A DNA stretch of 64,000 nt from an uncultured Bacilli bacterium (GCA_934101595.1 CAKORR010000003.1:1-64000), one strand, 5' to 3'. Numbered from the stretch's first letter, positions 15,141-23,663 are shown. The notes: generated by a model from the sequence alone, not told the origin. Translations and numbers: made by a program.

Positions 15141-17543
15141 TTATTCTGCTCGCAAAGCTACCACAGGATCTTTTTTCGAAGCAATTTTAGCAGGGATTAA
15201 TCCTGCGATAACCGTTAAAAATACGCTAATTGTTACTAATGCTACAGCTTCAACGAAAGGTAAACTGGCATTAACGGTTGTATCAGTTAATTCAAATATT
15301 AATTTATTAATAAATACGTTTAAAATCGCTGTTAAAGATACACCTAAAATTCCAGAAGCAAGCCCTATAATAAATGTTTCGGCATTAAAGACTCTGGAAA
15401 CATCTTTTTTCCTAGCTCCTAAAGATCTTAATATGCCAATCTCTTTTGTTCTTTCAAGAACTGATATATAAGTAATAATTCCTATCATTATCGATGAAAC
15501 TATTAATGATATTGAAGTAAAAGCAATCAAAACATATTTTACAACATCAACTATGCTAGTAACTCCGCTCATCAAAAGTCCAACATAATCAGTATATTTT
15601 ATTTTATCATCATCACCGGCCTTATTATTATATTCATCAATTAAATTCAGAATTTTCTCTTTGGCCGCAAAATCTTTAGGATAAATATTAATTTCACTAG
15701 GATCATTTTTATCAGATACACCAATCAATTTTAGATTTTCATTATAACCATTTTGGCTAGTAAAAGCCTTTTTAGTTAACACATTAATACTTTTATTTTT
15801 TTCTTGATCACGTGCTATTTTAGAAGCATTAATTTTTTCAATAGCATGATATTCAAGTTCTTTTAAATAACCAATTCTACCTTCGCTGTTGTTAGTATTT
15901 TCCTTTTTTTCTTTAATAACACCAACTATTTTTACAGTTTCTTTATTATCAATATTCTTTTTTAAAAATGTTATGTCATCTTTCTTGTAAATCCACATTC
16001 CCTTTTCATTTTCAAAGTAATCACTATTTACCAATAATTTAAATTCTTTATCCAAAAATTCACTATACTCATAGATGTCTTTGTCAGATGATTCTATTTT
16101 CTCATTATTCTTAATTCTTTCAAGATTCTTTATTAATTCACTTTGTTTTTTTATATTTAAAGCATACAATAAATAATCACTTACTTCATTTTTGCTGTCT
16201 AATATTAAAACAATTTCATTATATTTTTCAGGATATTTACCAGCAAGCAACTCATAGTCAATAGAAAGCTCATTCTTATCACTACTAATCTTTCTTAAAA
16301 TAGACATCTCACCCATAGAAAAATTATCACTAACAAAATTATTCATTATATTTGTAGGGTTAACTTTTACTATACTATTTTTATTATGAGCATCATAAAG
16401 ATCAAGAGATACATTATAAGAATAATCTATTTCTCTTGCATAATCCTTTACTTCATCATTTTTATCCAAATACTCTTTTAATTTACTAAGATTATTTTTA
16501 TGAGTGGTATTTTTTAATTGATTTACCATATTATTTATTTCACTACTCGCATAAACTTTATCATTTTCATGAGTGCTAGTCTTTTTAACTTCCATATTAA
16601 ATATATTAGCATCTACGTGTTCTTTTTTTATAGTTAAAGGATAACTATCTAACGTTTCTCTTTCCGTTTTATTTATATAATTATCAACGCCATTTGATAA
16701 AGAAAGAATTAAAGCAATACCAATGATTCCAATTGAACCTGCAAATGAAGTTAATAGAGTTCTTCCCTTTTTAGTAAGCAAATTATTAAAGCTTAACGAC
16801 AAGGCTCTAATAAAATTCATACTTGTTTTCTTCTTTTTAATTTTACTTTTTTTCTCAACCTTATTTTCATAAGGGTTAGTATCTTTAATAATTTTACCAT
16901 CTACAATATTTACGATTCGGCTCGAATATTTTTCAGCCAATTCTGGATTATGAGTTACCATCACTACTAGTTTAGTTTGGGATATTTCTTTTAATATCTC
17001 CATAATCTGTATACTGGTTAAACTATCCAATGCGCCGGTCGGTTCATCAGCAAGAATTATATCGGGATTATTAACTATCGCTCTTGCTATGGCAACTCTT
17101 TGCATTTGACCACCGGATAACTCATTGGGGTGCTTTTTTAAATGCCTACTAAGGCCAACTTTTGCTAAAGCTTCTTTGGCTCTTCTTTCTCTTTCCTTTT
17201 TACCTACTCCACCTAGAGTTAAAGCAAGTTCAACATTTTTTAAAACCGTTTGATGAGCTATCAAATTGTAGCTTTGAAAAACAAAACCAACTCTGTGATT
17301 TCGATAAGTATCCCAATCACTATCCTTAAAATCTTTGGTCGAAACGCCATCTACGATCATATCTCCACTAGTATATTTATCAAGGCCACCAATAATATTT
17401 AATAATGTTGTTTTGCCACTACCACTTGGACCCAATATAGATAAAAATTCACATTTTCTAAAACTTATCTTTATGTTACTAAGTGCAGTTTGACTAATAC
17501 TTTTTGTTTTATATACTTTACTAATATTTTTTAATTCTAGCAT
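15141..17543 (-). CDS. MacB-type ABC transporter, ATPase fused to FtsX-like permease
   Basis: A single 800-residue protein combines an N-terminal ATPase and a permease. ATPase: Walker A GPSGSGKTTLL (about residue 40), signature LSGGQMQRVAIARA, Walker B IILADEPTGALD and the H-loop VVMVTHNPE; this is the MacB/LolD subclass. The permease follows a basic linker: first span about 265-287, a large extracytoplasmic domain of about 370 residues, then three C-terminal spans in an FtsX domain containing ERTKEIGILRSLGARKKDV. Such mechanotransmission ABC proteins export peptides or lipoproteins, or sense antimicrobial peptides; no regulator or adaptor lies nearby to say which. The N-terminal ATPase fusion in one chain is typical of Firmicutes and MacB proteins. 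Confidence 0.88.
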   Translation of the reverse strand: MLELKNISKVYKTKSISQTALSNIKISFRKCEFLSILGPSGSGKTTLLNIIGGLDKYTSGDMIVDGVSTKDFKDSDWDTYRNHRVGFVFQSYNLIAHQTVLKNVELALTLGGVGKKERERRAKEALAKVGLSRHLKKHPNELSGGQMQRVAIARAIVNNPDIILADEPTGALDSLTSIQIMEILKEISQTKLVVMVTHNPELAEKYSSRIVNIVDGKIIKDTNPYENKVEKKSKIKKKKTSMNFIRALSLSFNNLLTKKGRTLLTSFAGSIGIIGIALILSLSNGVDNYINKTERETLDSYPLTIKKEHVDANIFNMEVKKTSTHENDKVYASSEINNMVNQLKNTTHKNNLSKLKEYLDKNDEVKDYAREIDYSYNVSLDLYDAHNKNSIVKVNPTNIMNNFVSDNFSMGEMSILRKISSDKNELSIDYELLAGKYPEKYNEIVLILDSKNEVSDYLLYALNIKKQSELIKNLERIKNNEKIESSDKDIYEYSEFLDKEFKLLVNSDYFENEKGMWIYKKDDITFLKKNIDNKETVKIVGVIKEKKENTNNSEGRIGYLKELEYHAIEKINASKIARDQEKNKSINVLTKKAFTSQNGYNENLKLIGVSDKNDPSEINIYPKDFAAKEKILNLIDEYNNKAGDDDKIKYTDYVGLLMSGVTSIVDVVKYVLIAFTSISLIVSSIMIGIITYISVLERTKEIGILRSLGARKKDVSRVFNAETFIIGLASGILGVSLTAILNVFINKLIFELTDTTVNASLPFVEAVALVTISVFLTVIAGLIPAKIASKKDPVVALRAE

Positions 17544-17563
17544 ATTCTTTCCTTTTCTAATAT

Positions 17564-17800
17564 TTATCGATAATATGGGTATGGCGGATAACTATAGTTA
17601 TAATTATAGCTGTATCCGTATCCAAAAGGATATGGTTGTGGATATGGATATGAATTGTTTTGTGGCGCTACATTATATATCGGTCTTGGTCTAGTTAATC
17701 CGATTGCAGCTCCCCCAGTTAACGCTCCCACTAAAAAGGGAAAAGCAAATTGCCTATCTCCATATTCTGGATAAATATATGGATTATTATTTCTATACAT
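17564..17800 (-). CDS. Small Tyr/Pro-rich protein
   Basis: A 78-residue protein with a strong GGAGG site 7 bases before ATG 17800. The N-terminal part (residues 19-36, FPFLVGALTGGAAIGLTR) is mildly hydrophobic and glycine-rich, and the C-terminal half is almost only Tyr, Pro, Asn, Gly and Ser in YPYPQPYPFGYGY-like repeats. This composition resembles small surface or spore-coat-associated proteins of Firmicutes, but no family can be named. The start codon can pair with upstream sequence (see 17798-17827). It lies between the ABC transporter and tyrS. Confidence 0.65.
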   Translation of the reverse strand: MYRNNNPYIYPEYGDRQFAFPFLVGALTGGAAIGLTRPRPIYNVAPQNNSYPYPQPYPFGYGYSYNYNYSYPPYPYYR

Positions 17801-17827
17801 ACTTAGCCTCCTTTATGATAAAGTATG
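17798..17827 (-). repeat. Inverted repeat enclosing the start codon and ribosome binding site of the Tyr/Pro-rich gene
   Basis: On the minus strand CATACTT (17827-17821) can pair with AAGTATG (17804-17798), which contains the ATG. The intervening 16 bases hold the GGAGG. A 7-bp stem would partly hide the start codon. It could be a translational control hairpin or a coincidence in AT-rich DNA. Confidence 0.35.
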
Positions 17828-17904
17828 CCATTTAACCATATAAAGTTGTTATAATAACCCAAGCAGGATTAATATTATCATATTTTATTAAATAAAACAA
17901 ATTA

Positions 17905-17952
17905 CAAAAAAAGAATTATTAGTTGAATTTTCCAACAAAATAATTCTTTTTG
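17905..17952 (-). terminator. Terminator overlapping the 3' end of tyrS
   Basis: On the minus strand AAAGAATTATT and AATAATTCTTT form an 11-bp stem around a loop, followed by a run of T. The stem begins inside the last tyrS codons (stop at 17919). Confidence 0.7.
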
Positions 17953-19148
17953 CCTTTCTTAATAAGCAACACTTGACCATCGATAGCTTCTTCTTTAGAT
18001 ATTGTATATTCCAAAGTATCAACTTTTTTATTATTAATAGAAATTGCTCCGCATGAGATAAATTCACGAGCTTCTCTTTTGCTCTTACAAATACCACTTT
18101 CAGTAGCCATATCAACGATATTTTCTCCCTCAGAAACAGTAAATGTAGGAACATCTTTCATATTATTTAATATATCTTGAGCACTTAATTCATTAATCTT
18201 ATCTGTAAATAACGACTCACTAATTTTTAAAGCTTTTTTATATTCTTCTTCACCATGTATATCAGTAATAATTTCCCTTGCAAGGGCTTTATGTGCTTCT
18301 CTTAATTCTGGGGCCTTTTTGTGTTTTTCTTCTAACTTCTCGATTTGTTCTTTACTTAGGAAAGTAAATACTTTCAAATAATCTATAACAAGAGAGTCAT
18401 CTGTGTTAACTAAGTATTGGTATAATTGATATGAAGTTGTTTTGTTTTTGTCTAACCATAATGCATTTCCTTCACTTTTTCCAAATTTTTTACCAGTTTT
18501 ATCTAATATAAGTGGCATAGTAAAACCATAAGCTTCTTTGTCTTCTAGTTTCCTAATTAGTTCAATACCAGTTGTAATATTTCCCCATTGATCACTACCT
18601 GCAACTTGCATTAGGCAATTTTTTTCTCTTAACAAATGTAAGAAATCATATCCTTGAATCAAAGTATAAGAAAATTCGGCATAAGTAATTCCACTATCAA
18701 GTCTTCTACTAACAATATCTTTATTTAAAATATAATTAACGTTTATATATTTTCCAATGTCCCTCAAGAAATCAAGAAAATTGTAATTCTTCATCCAATC
18801 ATAATTATTTACTAAAGTCGCATTAGGAACTAACCTCGTAACTTGATTTTTAATACCAACAAAGTATTTGTCTAAAGTTTCCTTGGAAATAATTTCTCTT
18901 TCACCACTAGGCCTTGGATCTCCAATTAATCCTGTAGCTCCCCCAACTAGTAAAATAGGTTTATGGCCATAATTAGCAAGACGTTTTGCCATAACTAATG
19001 AAACATAGTGGCCAAGATGTAAACTATCCGCAGTTGGGTCAGTTCCCCAATAAAAAGTAAGTGTACTGTTATTTAATTTGTCAACTAAATCTGGACTTGA
19101 AAAATCTTTAATAAGTCCTCTCCATTTTAAATCTTCATATAAATTCAT
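17919..19148 (-). CDS. tyrS: Tyrosyl-tRNA synthetase
   Basis: A 409-residue class I synthetase that charges tRNA-Tyr. It has FYWGTDPTADSLHLGHYVSL (HIGH motif as HLGH), the tyrosine pocket (QVAGSDQWGN), and KFGKSEGNALWL in place of KMSKS, normal for TyrRS. The C-terminal S4-type RNA-binding domain begins about residue 340 (SKREAREFISCGAISINNKK). The ATG at 19148 follows AGGAGGAAATT. It is downstream of a HAD phosphatase gene (9-base gap), and both lie behind a T-box leader at 19803-19934, so synthesis should rise when tRNA-Tyr is uncharged. Confidence 0.95.
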   Translation of the reverse strand: MNLYEDLKWRGLIKDFSSPDLVDKLNNSTLTFYWGTDPTADSLHLGHYVSLVMAKRLANYGHKPILLVGGATGLIGDPRPSGEREIISKETLDKYFVGIKNQVTRLVPNATLVNNYDWMKNYNFLDFLRDIGKYINVNYILNKDIVSRRLDSGITYAEFSYTLIQGYDFLHLLREKNCLMQVAGSDQWGNITTGIELIRKLEDKEAYGFTMPLILDKTGKKFGKSEGNALWLDKNKTTSYQLYQYLVNTDDSLVIDYLKVFTFLSKEQIEKLEEKHKKAPELREAHKALAREIITDIHGEEEYKKALKISESLFTDKINELSAQDILNNMKDVPTFTVSEGENIVDMATESGICKSKREAREFISCGAISINNKKVDTLEYTISKEEAIDGQVLLIKKGKKNYFVGKFN

Positions 19149-19157
19149 AATTTCCTC

Positions 19158-19787
19158 CTATAATATATTTATTAATTCTTCAACATTCTTTATGGTTATT
19201 ATGTTTTTATGTTTCTTTTTAGATACATATATAGGTGTAATTCCTAGTTTTTGAGGAGCTATACAGTCATACTCCAAATTATCTCCAACCATAAAACAAT
19301 CCTTTGGATTACAATTTCCACAAGCTAATAGGTAAGCTTTCTTGTTTGGCTTCATTATTTCATCTCCGCCATATATTTCTTTGAAATATTTTAAAATGCC
19401 AAATTTTTCTAACCTCTTAACTTGAACAATTTTAAATGAATTACTTAAAACAACCAAATCATAGTTCTTTTGTAAGTACTTTAACGTTTTTTTAATTTCA
19501 TCACTAGCAACAGTATAAACGCAGTCTTCCAACCATTTAAGGATTAGCAAAAAGTATTCATCATTAATTTCTACTTTCGAAATTTCGCTTAAATACTTAC
19601 AAAACTCTTCTTTGTTCCACGAATCATGCGTTTTTTCATATTTATCTATACCCTTTAATACTTTATAAAATCTATAGAAACCAAGTTTGATTCCATTCTC
19701 TTTTAAAATCTTTCTAAGTTCTTTATAATAAGTCATCTCCCAAGGTATCAAAGTATCATCTACATCAAATATTATCCTTTTTTTCAT
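19158..19787 (-). CDS. HAD-superfamily hydrolase, first gene of the T-box operon
   Basis: A 209-residue haloacid-dehalogenase-type phosphatase. Motif I is MKKRIIFDVDDTLIPWE (nucleophile Asp), motif II LVVLSNSFK, motif III Lys in IMKPNKKAY, motif IV MVGDNLEYDCIAPQKLG. The helical cap between about 20 and 80 makes it a C1-cap member, like YjjG or phosphoglycolate phosphatases. The substrate is not evident. Its position between a T-box leader and tyrS, with a 9-base gap to tyrS, means it is probably expressed under tyrosine limitation together with the synthetase. Confidence 0.85.
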   Translation of the reverse strand: MKKRIIFDVDDTLIPWEMTYYKELRKILKENGIKLGFYRFYKVLKGIDKYEKTHDSWNKEEFCKYLSEISKVEINDEYFLLILKWLEDCVYTVASDEIKKTLKYLQKNYDLVVLSNSFKIVQVKRLEKFGILKYFKEIYGGDEIMKPNKKAYLLACGNCNPKDCFMVGDNLEYDCIAPQKLGITPIYVSKKKHKNIITIKNVEELINIL

Positions 19788-19802
19788 GAATCACCTTTCT
19801 AA

Positions 19803-19934
19803 AAAGCAAAAAACCCACAAACTAAGGACGAGCAAACCCGCGGTACCACCTTAATTTATGAGTTAACATACACTTTTAGCTATAACGTTGCTACCTATTT
19901 AGCTCCGGAGTCGTAAATTCCCTCAACGCTAAAC
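19803..19934 (-). promoter_or_regulatory. T-box riboswitch, unusually short, controlling the HAD-tyrS operon
   Basis: The minus strand carries the T-box core AAGGTGGTACCGCG at about 19849-19836, followed by GCTCGTCCTT, the conserved antiterminator partner. A terminator stem can form between AACTCATAAATTAAGG and CCTTAGTTTGTGGG, with TTTTTT after it. Counting from the promoter at 19941-19969, the leader is only about 130 bases to the terminator, against the usual 200-300. Stem I would be TTTAGC with GCTAAA, then GTTG with CAAC, enclosing about 35 bases, far shorter than the canonical one. A UAC (Tyr) triplet is at 19915-19913, and a UAU lies on the 3' side of the short stem; I cannot decide which is the specifier. 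The tyrS neighbour supports Tyr specificity. Confidence 0.85.
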
Positions 19935-19940
19935 ATTTGA

Positions 19941-19969
19941 ATTATAACTTATATTTTATTAATCTTCAA
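19941..19969 (-). promoter_or_regulatory. Promoter of the T-box/HAD/tyrS operon
   Basis: On the minus strand TTGAAG (19969-19964), a 17-base spacer, and TATAAT (19946-19941). Transcription would start near 19934, just before the TTTAGCG that opens the T-box leader. The -35 hexamer lies in the last codons of the upstream YtxH-like gene. Confidence 0.7.
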
Positions 19970-20357
19970 GCTTTTTTGCCATTTTTTTAAGAATTTCAGC
20001 TGTTTTATCTTTTACATCTCTAGCTGCCTTTTCAAGAACTGGAGTCCCTTTTTCTTTTGCTAATTCTACTAATTCTTCAGCCTTCTTACTTATTTCTTTA
20101 GCTTTTTTCTTTGCGATTGATGCAACTTTTTCCTTATCTAAGCTTGCCAATTCTTCTTGTAACTCGGCAACTCTTACTTTAATAGATTCTTTTACATCCT
20201 CTTTGTCTATTTCCTTAACTTTATTTAATAAGTCTTCAATTTTTTTAGCTAAATCCTTACGAAGTTCCTCCCCCTTTTTTGGAGCAAAAGCCATTCCAAT
20301 ACCTGCCCCTATAATTCCACCTAGCAAAAATTTTCCAAATCCACCTTTTTTACTCAT
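19959..20357 (-). CDS. YtxH-like membrane-anchored protein
   Basis: A 132-residue protein with a glycine-rich N-terminal hydrophobic segment (FGKFLLGGIIGAGIGMAFAP, about 6-25), then KKGEELRKDLAKKIEDLL, the typical YtxH/GvpP-type opening. A long, lysine- and glutamate-rich helix follows to the end. YtxH proteins are small, helical, stress-associated membrane proteins of unknown activity in Bacilli. It overlaps the upstream YtxG-like gene by 8 bases, so the pair is translationally coupled, as ytxG-ytxH are in Bacillus. Confidence 0.8.
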   Translation of the reverse strand: MSKKGGFGKFLLGGIIGAGIGMAFAPKKGEELRKDLAKKIEDLLNKVKEIDKEDVKESIKVRVAELQEELASLDKEKVASIAKKKAKEISKKAEELVELAKEKGTPVLEKAARDVKDKTAEILKKMAKKLED

Positions 20358-20643
20358 CTATATCATCTTCCTCTCTTTTTTTTCTTTTATTAAATAGTCT
20401 TCCCACAAAACCGCTAATACATTCAACAACTTTGTCAGAAATACTAGAAATTTTATCAGTTGTAAAATCAATTATCTGAAATACTCCATTTAATGATTCA
20501 ACTTTGTCATTAACATCATCAATAACCTTATTAACCTTATTCATTGCTTTAATAGATTGAATTCCAAGAATAACACAAATAACTAATACGGTTATTAATA
20601 ACAAGTATATTATTATTGGCAAAAAAGTTAACCAGAAATCCAT
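20350..20643 (-). CDS. YtxG-like (DUF948) membrane protein
   Basis: 97 residues with one N-terminal span (about 5-28, LPIIIYLLLITVLVICVILG). The following helix, IKAMNKVNKVIDDVNDKVESLN, has the regular V/N-rich heptads of DUF948 proteins. Function is unknown; members are paired with YtxH. It overlaps the YtxH-like gene at its 3' end and follows the acidic 317-residue protein by 3 bases, so the three are one transcription unit. Shorter than the usual 120-140 residues of DUF948. Confidence 0.7.
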   Translation of the reverse strand: MDFWLTFLPIIIYLLLITVLVICVILGIQSIKAMNKVNKVIDDVNDKVESLNGVFQIIDFTTDKISSISDKVVECISGFVGRLFNKRKKREEDDIDE

Positions 20644-20646
20644 TTT

Positions 20647-21600
20647 TTATTCCCCCTTTCTATCATCATACATTGAATCAATAAGTTCAAATAAATCTTG
20701 TTCTAAATCATCATCTTTTTTTTCGGTATCATTAAAGGAAGTAGTTTTAGGCTTTGTTTCTTCCTCGTTTAGTTTGTCTAATTCTTCTTCAATATCATCA
20801 ATTGTAGTTTCATTATCATCCGCAACTACAATTTCCTCATGAGCACTATCTCTTAGTAACTCCTCAATATCTTTTTTGTAAGTTGGTACTTCTTCCACCA
20901 CTTCAGGTATCTCTAATTCTTTTGGCTCAACTTTAGCATGTTTTCCAACTTCAATTTCTTCCAAACCTTCCTCAACATTTTGAAAAAAGTCATCCTTAGG
21001 AGTTGTAATAGTCTTTTCTATCTCGTCTTCTAAAGTTCCAAAAGCTTTTTTACGAACGGCATCAATTGATAATTCGCCTTTTCTTTGAATATCATTATCC
21101 TTTTTCTTTGGCATAATATCTTCTTTTACATAATCTTTATCTAAAATACCATAAACAGGCGATATAATTGGTGATGGTTTAAATTTCTTTTTTTCTTCTG
21201 GCTTATCATGTCTTAAATAAACTGATGATTGAGTAGCCCTTTTAACAGGATCTTTTGGTTTTTCATAAGTTTTCTTTTCTGGCTCTTTAGGAATGGATGT
21301 GCTTACTCTACTTTTAGGCACAAAGCTTTCAAACTCTTCTTCATCAAACATTGGAAAACTAAAAGAGCTTTCTCTTTTTGGAGTTTCAATAGTATTTAAA
21401 TCCTCACTTTTTTTAGGGCTTTCCTTTTTAATATCGAAATCATCGTCACTTGAAAAACTAAAAATATTTGCTTTCTTTTCTTCTGGTTGTTTAATAGTCT
21501 TATTCTCTATCTTTTCAGAGCTTTCCTTTTTGGTAGTTGGTGATTCAACAACTTCCTCTTCTTCAAATAATATATTTTTTATTTTACTAATAAAACTCAT
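20647..21600 (-). CDS. Acidic, low-complexity cytoplasmic protein of unknown function
   Basis: 317 residues, with no signal peptide. It is rich in Glu, Lys, Ser, Pro and Asp, with most of the chain predicted by eye to be disordered. It begins MSFISKIKNILFEEEEVVES, an amphipathic helix that could bind membrane. Around residues 125-160 there is one more ordered stretch (SSVYLRHDKPEE, then FKPSPIISPVYGILDKDY), which may be a protein-binding motif. The last 90 residues are strongly acidic. I do not recognise the family. Being first in a unit with the YtxG and YtxH-like genes suggests an envelope or division link. AAGGTG precedes the ATG. Confidence 0.7.
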   Translation of the reverse strand: MSFISKIKNILFEEEEVVESPTTKKESSEKIENKTIKQPEEKKANIFSFSSDDDFDIKKESPKKSEDLNTIETPKRESSFSFPMFDEEEFESFVPKSRVSTSIPKEPEKKTYEKPKDPVKRATQSSVYLRHDKPEEKKKFKPSPIISPVYGILDKDYVKEDIMPKKKDNDIQRKGELSIDAVRKKAFGTLEDEIEKTITTPKDDFFQNVEEGLEEIEVGKHAKVEPKELEIPEVVEEVPTYKKDIEELLRDSAHEEIVVADDNETTIDDIEEELDKLNEEETKPKTTSFNDTEKKDDDLEQDLFELIDSMYDDRKGE

Positions 21601-21613
21601 ATGTTACACCTTC

Positions 21614-22249
21614 CTAATTTACTAAATCTGGATCAAATTTTTCTTCTTCTTCTGTTTCTTTTTCAAATATTTCTAATACGTCATTTTCTGAGTTGGCTTT
21701 TTCAAACATATTGAACTCTTCCTCAGAAAATTTCAAAACATTTTTTCCCATCAAATTCTTAATTATATTGTCATTATACGTAATAGAAGACAAAATGGTA
21801 ATAGCATTATCTAGCGCCACATTTATATCACTTTCATCTACTATCACTTCTATTTTAGCATAATTATACATAATTTCAATTAAATATTTGTCGTTTTCAC
21901 GCTTGATAACTTTTAAATAACCATATTTATCAGCAAATTTATACTCTTTAAAGTAATAACTATCCTTATTATTAGTTGCATATAAAGGTGTTTTATTAAA
22001 ATAACTTACTAAATCAACATACAAGTAATAATCATACTTTTCTCCAGTCAATAAATCGTTTAGTCCCTCATTTTTAGTTACTCTTAAAGATCTAGGAGCA
22101 TAATATGAGTAGCCCTTTTTTTTGACATTGCTTCTTTTTTTACTACTTTCAATTTTGTTTGCTATGATATCATCATATTTTTCTTTTCGTATATCACTGC
22201 ATCCAACCGCAAATGTAATAATGAATAAGAAAATAATTATTTTTTTCAT
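21614..22249 (-). CDS. Lipoprotein of unknown function
   Basis: 211 residues from ATG 22249 with AGGTGAAGAT upstream. The N-terminus MKKIIIFLFIITFAVGCSDI is a type II signal peptide with lipobox AVGC, so Cys17 should be lipidated and the protein held on the outer face of the membrane. The mature part has mixed beta-rich sequence (YSYYAPRSLRV, DYYLYVDLVSYFN) and a strongly acidic C-terminal tail. No family is recognised. It lies 13 bases upstream of the acidic 317-residue protein and may be the first gene of that unit. Confidence 0.75.
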   Translation of the reverse strand: MKKIIIFLFIITFAVGCSDIRKEKYDDIIANKIESSKKRSNVKKKGYSYYAPRSLRVTKNEGLNDLLTGEKYDYYLYVDLVSYFNKTPLYATNNKDSYYFKEYKFADKYGYLKVIKRENDKYLIEIMYNYAKIEVIVDESDINVALDNAITILSSITYNDNIIKNLMGKNVLKFSEEEFNMFEKANSENDVLEIFEKETEEEEKFDPDLVN

Positions 22250-22325
22250 ATCTTCACCTACAATCTAAATTATATCAAAAAAAAATAAATTTTTAAATCT
22301 ATTTTTTATATCTTTTTAAAGCTAA

Positions 22326-22448
22326 TCAATATACCGAGTTTATTTTTTCTTCCTCTGTTAATAGAGATCTTTTTTCTAGAAATTCTGATAAACTCATTTT
22401 ATTTATTACTTTAGGATTATTTACTCTTTTAAAATCCTCTTTTCTCAT
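22326..22448 (-). CDS. 40-residue small ORF coupled to the upstream gene
   Basis: A short frame beginning MRKEDFKRVNNPKVINKM and ending SLLTEEEKINSVY. Its ATG overlaps the TGA of the upstream 83-residue gene (ATGA), and there is no separate ribosome binding site, so it would rely on coupling. Composition is coding-like (charged, no low-complexity runs). It could equally be the remainder of a longer protein separated from the 83-residue frame by a frameshift; the junction is too clean to decide. No function known. Confidence 0.4.
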   Translation of the reverse strand: MRKEDFKRVNNPKVINKMSLSEFLEKRSLLTEEEKINSVY

Positions 22449-22696
22449 AATAATATTTCTAGAGGCATCATAAACGCCTCATAAGAAAAACCATATCTTT
22501 TTAAGAACCATGCATAGTAATTTAGATTATTATCATCTATTCCATACAATAAAAAATCGTATAATGTTTCATAATTATATCCAGATTTTCTATTAACTAT
22601 ATCCAATAGGTTATTAGCTTTCTTTAAATGCTTTTTTTGTTCTTTTAAATCTCTTACCTGTAATAAATCTATAACCCGCCTATTTCTTTTTGGCAT
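22445..22696 (-). CDS. Small conserved-looking protein downstream of trmB
   Basis: 83 residues, MPKRNRRVIDLLQVRDLKEQ to PLEILL. It has a basic, helical first half and an aromatic second half (NYETLYDFLLYGIDDNNLNYYAWFL in pieces). No ribosome binding site is seen; the ATG is 16 bases inside the 3' end of trmB, so translation would be coupled. Function unknown. Its end overlaps the 40-residue frame below, and the three could descend from a single pair of genes. Confidence 0.5.
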   Translation of the reverse strand: MPKRNRRVIDLLQVRDLKEQKKHLKKANNLLDIVNRKSGYNYETLYDFLLYGIDDNNLNYYAWFLKRYGFSYEAFMMPLEILL

Positions 22697-23306
22697 CTAA
22701 ATAATTGATTTTAAATCCTTTCATTGTGAACTTTTCCTCATACTCAGTTACTGGTGATTCAATTAAAGTATTATGTAAATCTAGAGAAACCTCATTAAAA
22801 ACATAGCCATAATTACTTAATGAAACAATACTGTAGGAAAAAAGATCTATATTATCTGTTTTTAAAATTATATGTCCTTTACTTTTGAATACTTTATCAT
22901 ACTCTTTTAAAAACTGAAAAGATGTAAGTCTTCTTTTAGCATGTCTTTTTTTTGGCCAAGGATCGGAAAAATTAAGATAAATTGTATCTATTTCTTTTGA
23001 AAAAATCTCGCTTAAATTTTTAGCATCATAATTAAAAATATACAAATTACTTAATGGTTTATCAATTTTTTTTATTGCCTTTGTTATAACACTATCATAC
23101 TTTTCAAGTCCAAGAAAATTAATATTGGGATTATTTAATGCCATATTATAAATAAAGTTTCCTTTTCCCATTCCAATTTCTAAATTAATAGGATTATCAT
23201 TTTTAAATAGTTCCTTAAATTTCCCCTTATATTTAGCTGGATCTTTAATTAAATATGGGCATGTTGACAATATCTCTTCTTTATTTTTACTGTTTCTAAT
23301 CCGCAT
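22680..23306 (-). CDS. trmB: tRNA (guanine-N7)-methyltransferase
   Basis: A 208-residue Rossmann-fold enzyme that makes m7G46 in tRNA variable loops. Diagnostic segments: PINLEIGMGKGNFIYNMA (SAM-binding loop with the conserved E-x-G-x-G), FLGLEKYDSVITKA, and YLNFSDPWPKKRHAKRRL, the TrmB signature carrying the catalytic Asp. The C-terminal ITEYE-type element appears as PVTEYEEKF. Length is normal. The ribosome binding site is weak. Diverges from the plus-strand gene at 23361. Confidence 0.93.
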   Translation of the reverse strand: MRIRNSKNKEEILSTCPYLIKDPAKYKGKFKELFKNDNPINLEIGMGKGNFIYNMALNNPNINFLGLEKYDSVITKAIKKIDKPLSNLYIFNYDAKNLSEIFSKEIDTIYLNFSDPWPKKRHAKRRLTSFQFLKEYDKVFKSKGHIILKTDNIDLFSYSIVSLSNYGYVFNEVSLDLHNTLIESPVTEYEEKFTMKGFKINYLDAKKK

Positions 23307-23360
23307 GTTATCACTACTTTCTAATAATTACATATACTAGTTATGTAAGGAGGAAAACCC

Positions 23361-23663
23361 ATGAAAAAAGACCGTAATACTTTTTTTCAAGAGGCTCAAT
23401 CAAGTTCTTTAAATTATTTTCCAAATCAAGTTCAAATGATGCCTAGTGCCAATATGCCAACTCAGGCTAGTCAATCAACGCAATCATTTTATGCTGGACC
23501 AAGTCCTATTTTTCCCCAAAATAATTACAACGATTATGAAGCTAGACTTGCAAAATTAGAGCGCAATATGAGCAGACTTGAAAATCGTATCTCAAGATTA
23601 GAAAGTCAAAATTCATATTCAAGTGATGATATTAATGACTCAACCAATATGTATATGATATAA
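23361..23663 (+). CDS. Small Gln/Ser/Asn-rich protein with a C-terminal coiled coil
   Basis: 100 residues from ATG 23361, with an excellent AAGGAGG site. The first 55 residues are low complexity (Gln, Ser, Asn, Pro, Met). Residues 57-82 (YEARLAKLERNMSRLENRIS) form a four-heptad leucine-repeat coiled coil, so it probably oligomerises. There is no signal peptide. The architecture resembles small coat-type or scaffold proteins, but no family is recognised. Followed directly by a terminator; a stand-alone gene. Confidence 0.65.
   Translation: MKKDRNTFFQEAQSSSLNYFPNQVQMMPSANMPTQASQSTQSFYAGPSPIFPQNNYNDYEARLAKLERNMSRLENRISRLESQNSYSSDDINDSTNMYMI

Noticed and set aside
21293..21625. Plus-strand ORF of 110 codons
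   Set aside because: It is the reverse reading of the acidic low-complexity gene; the poly-Ser/Leu composition mirrors Glu/Lys codons.
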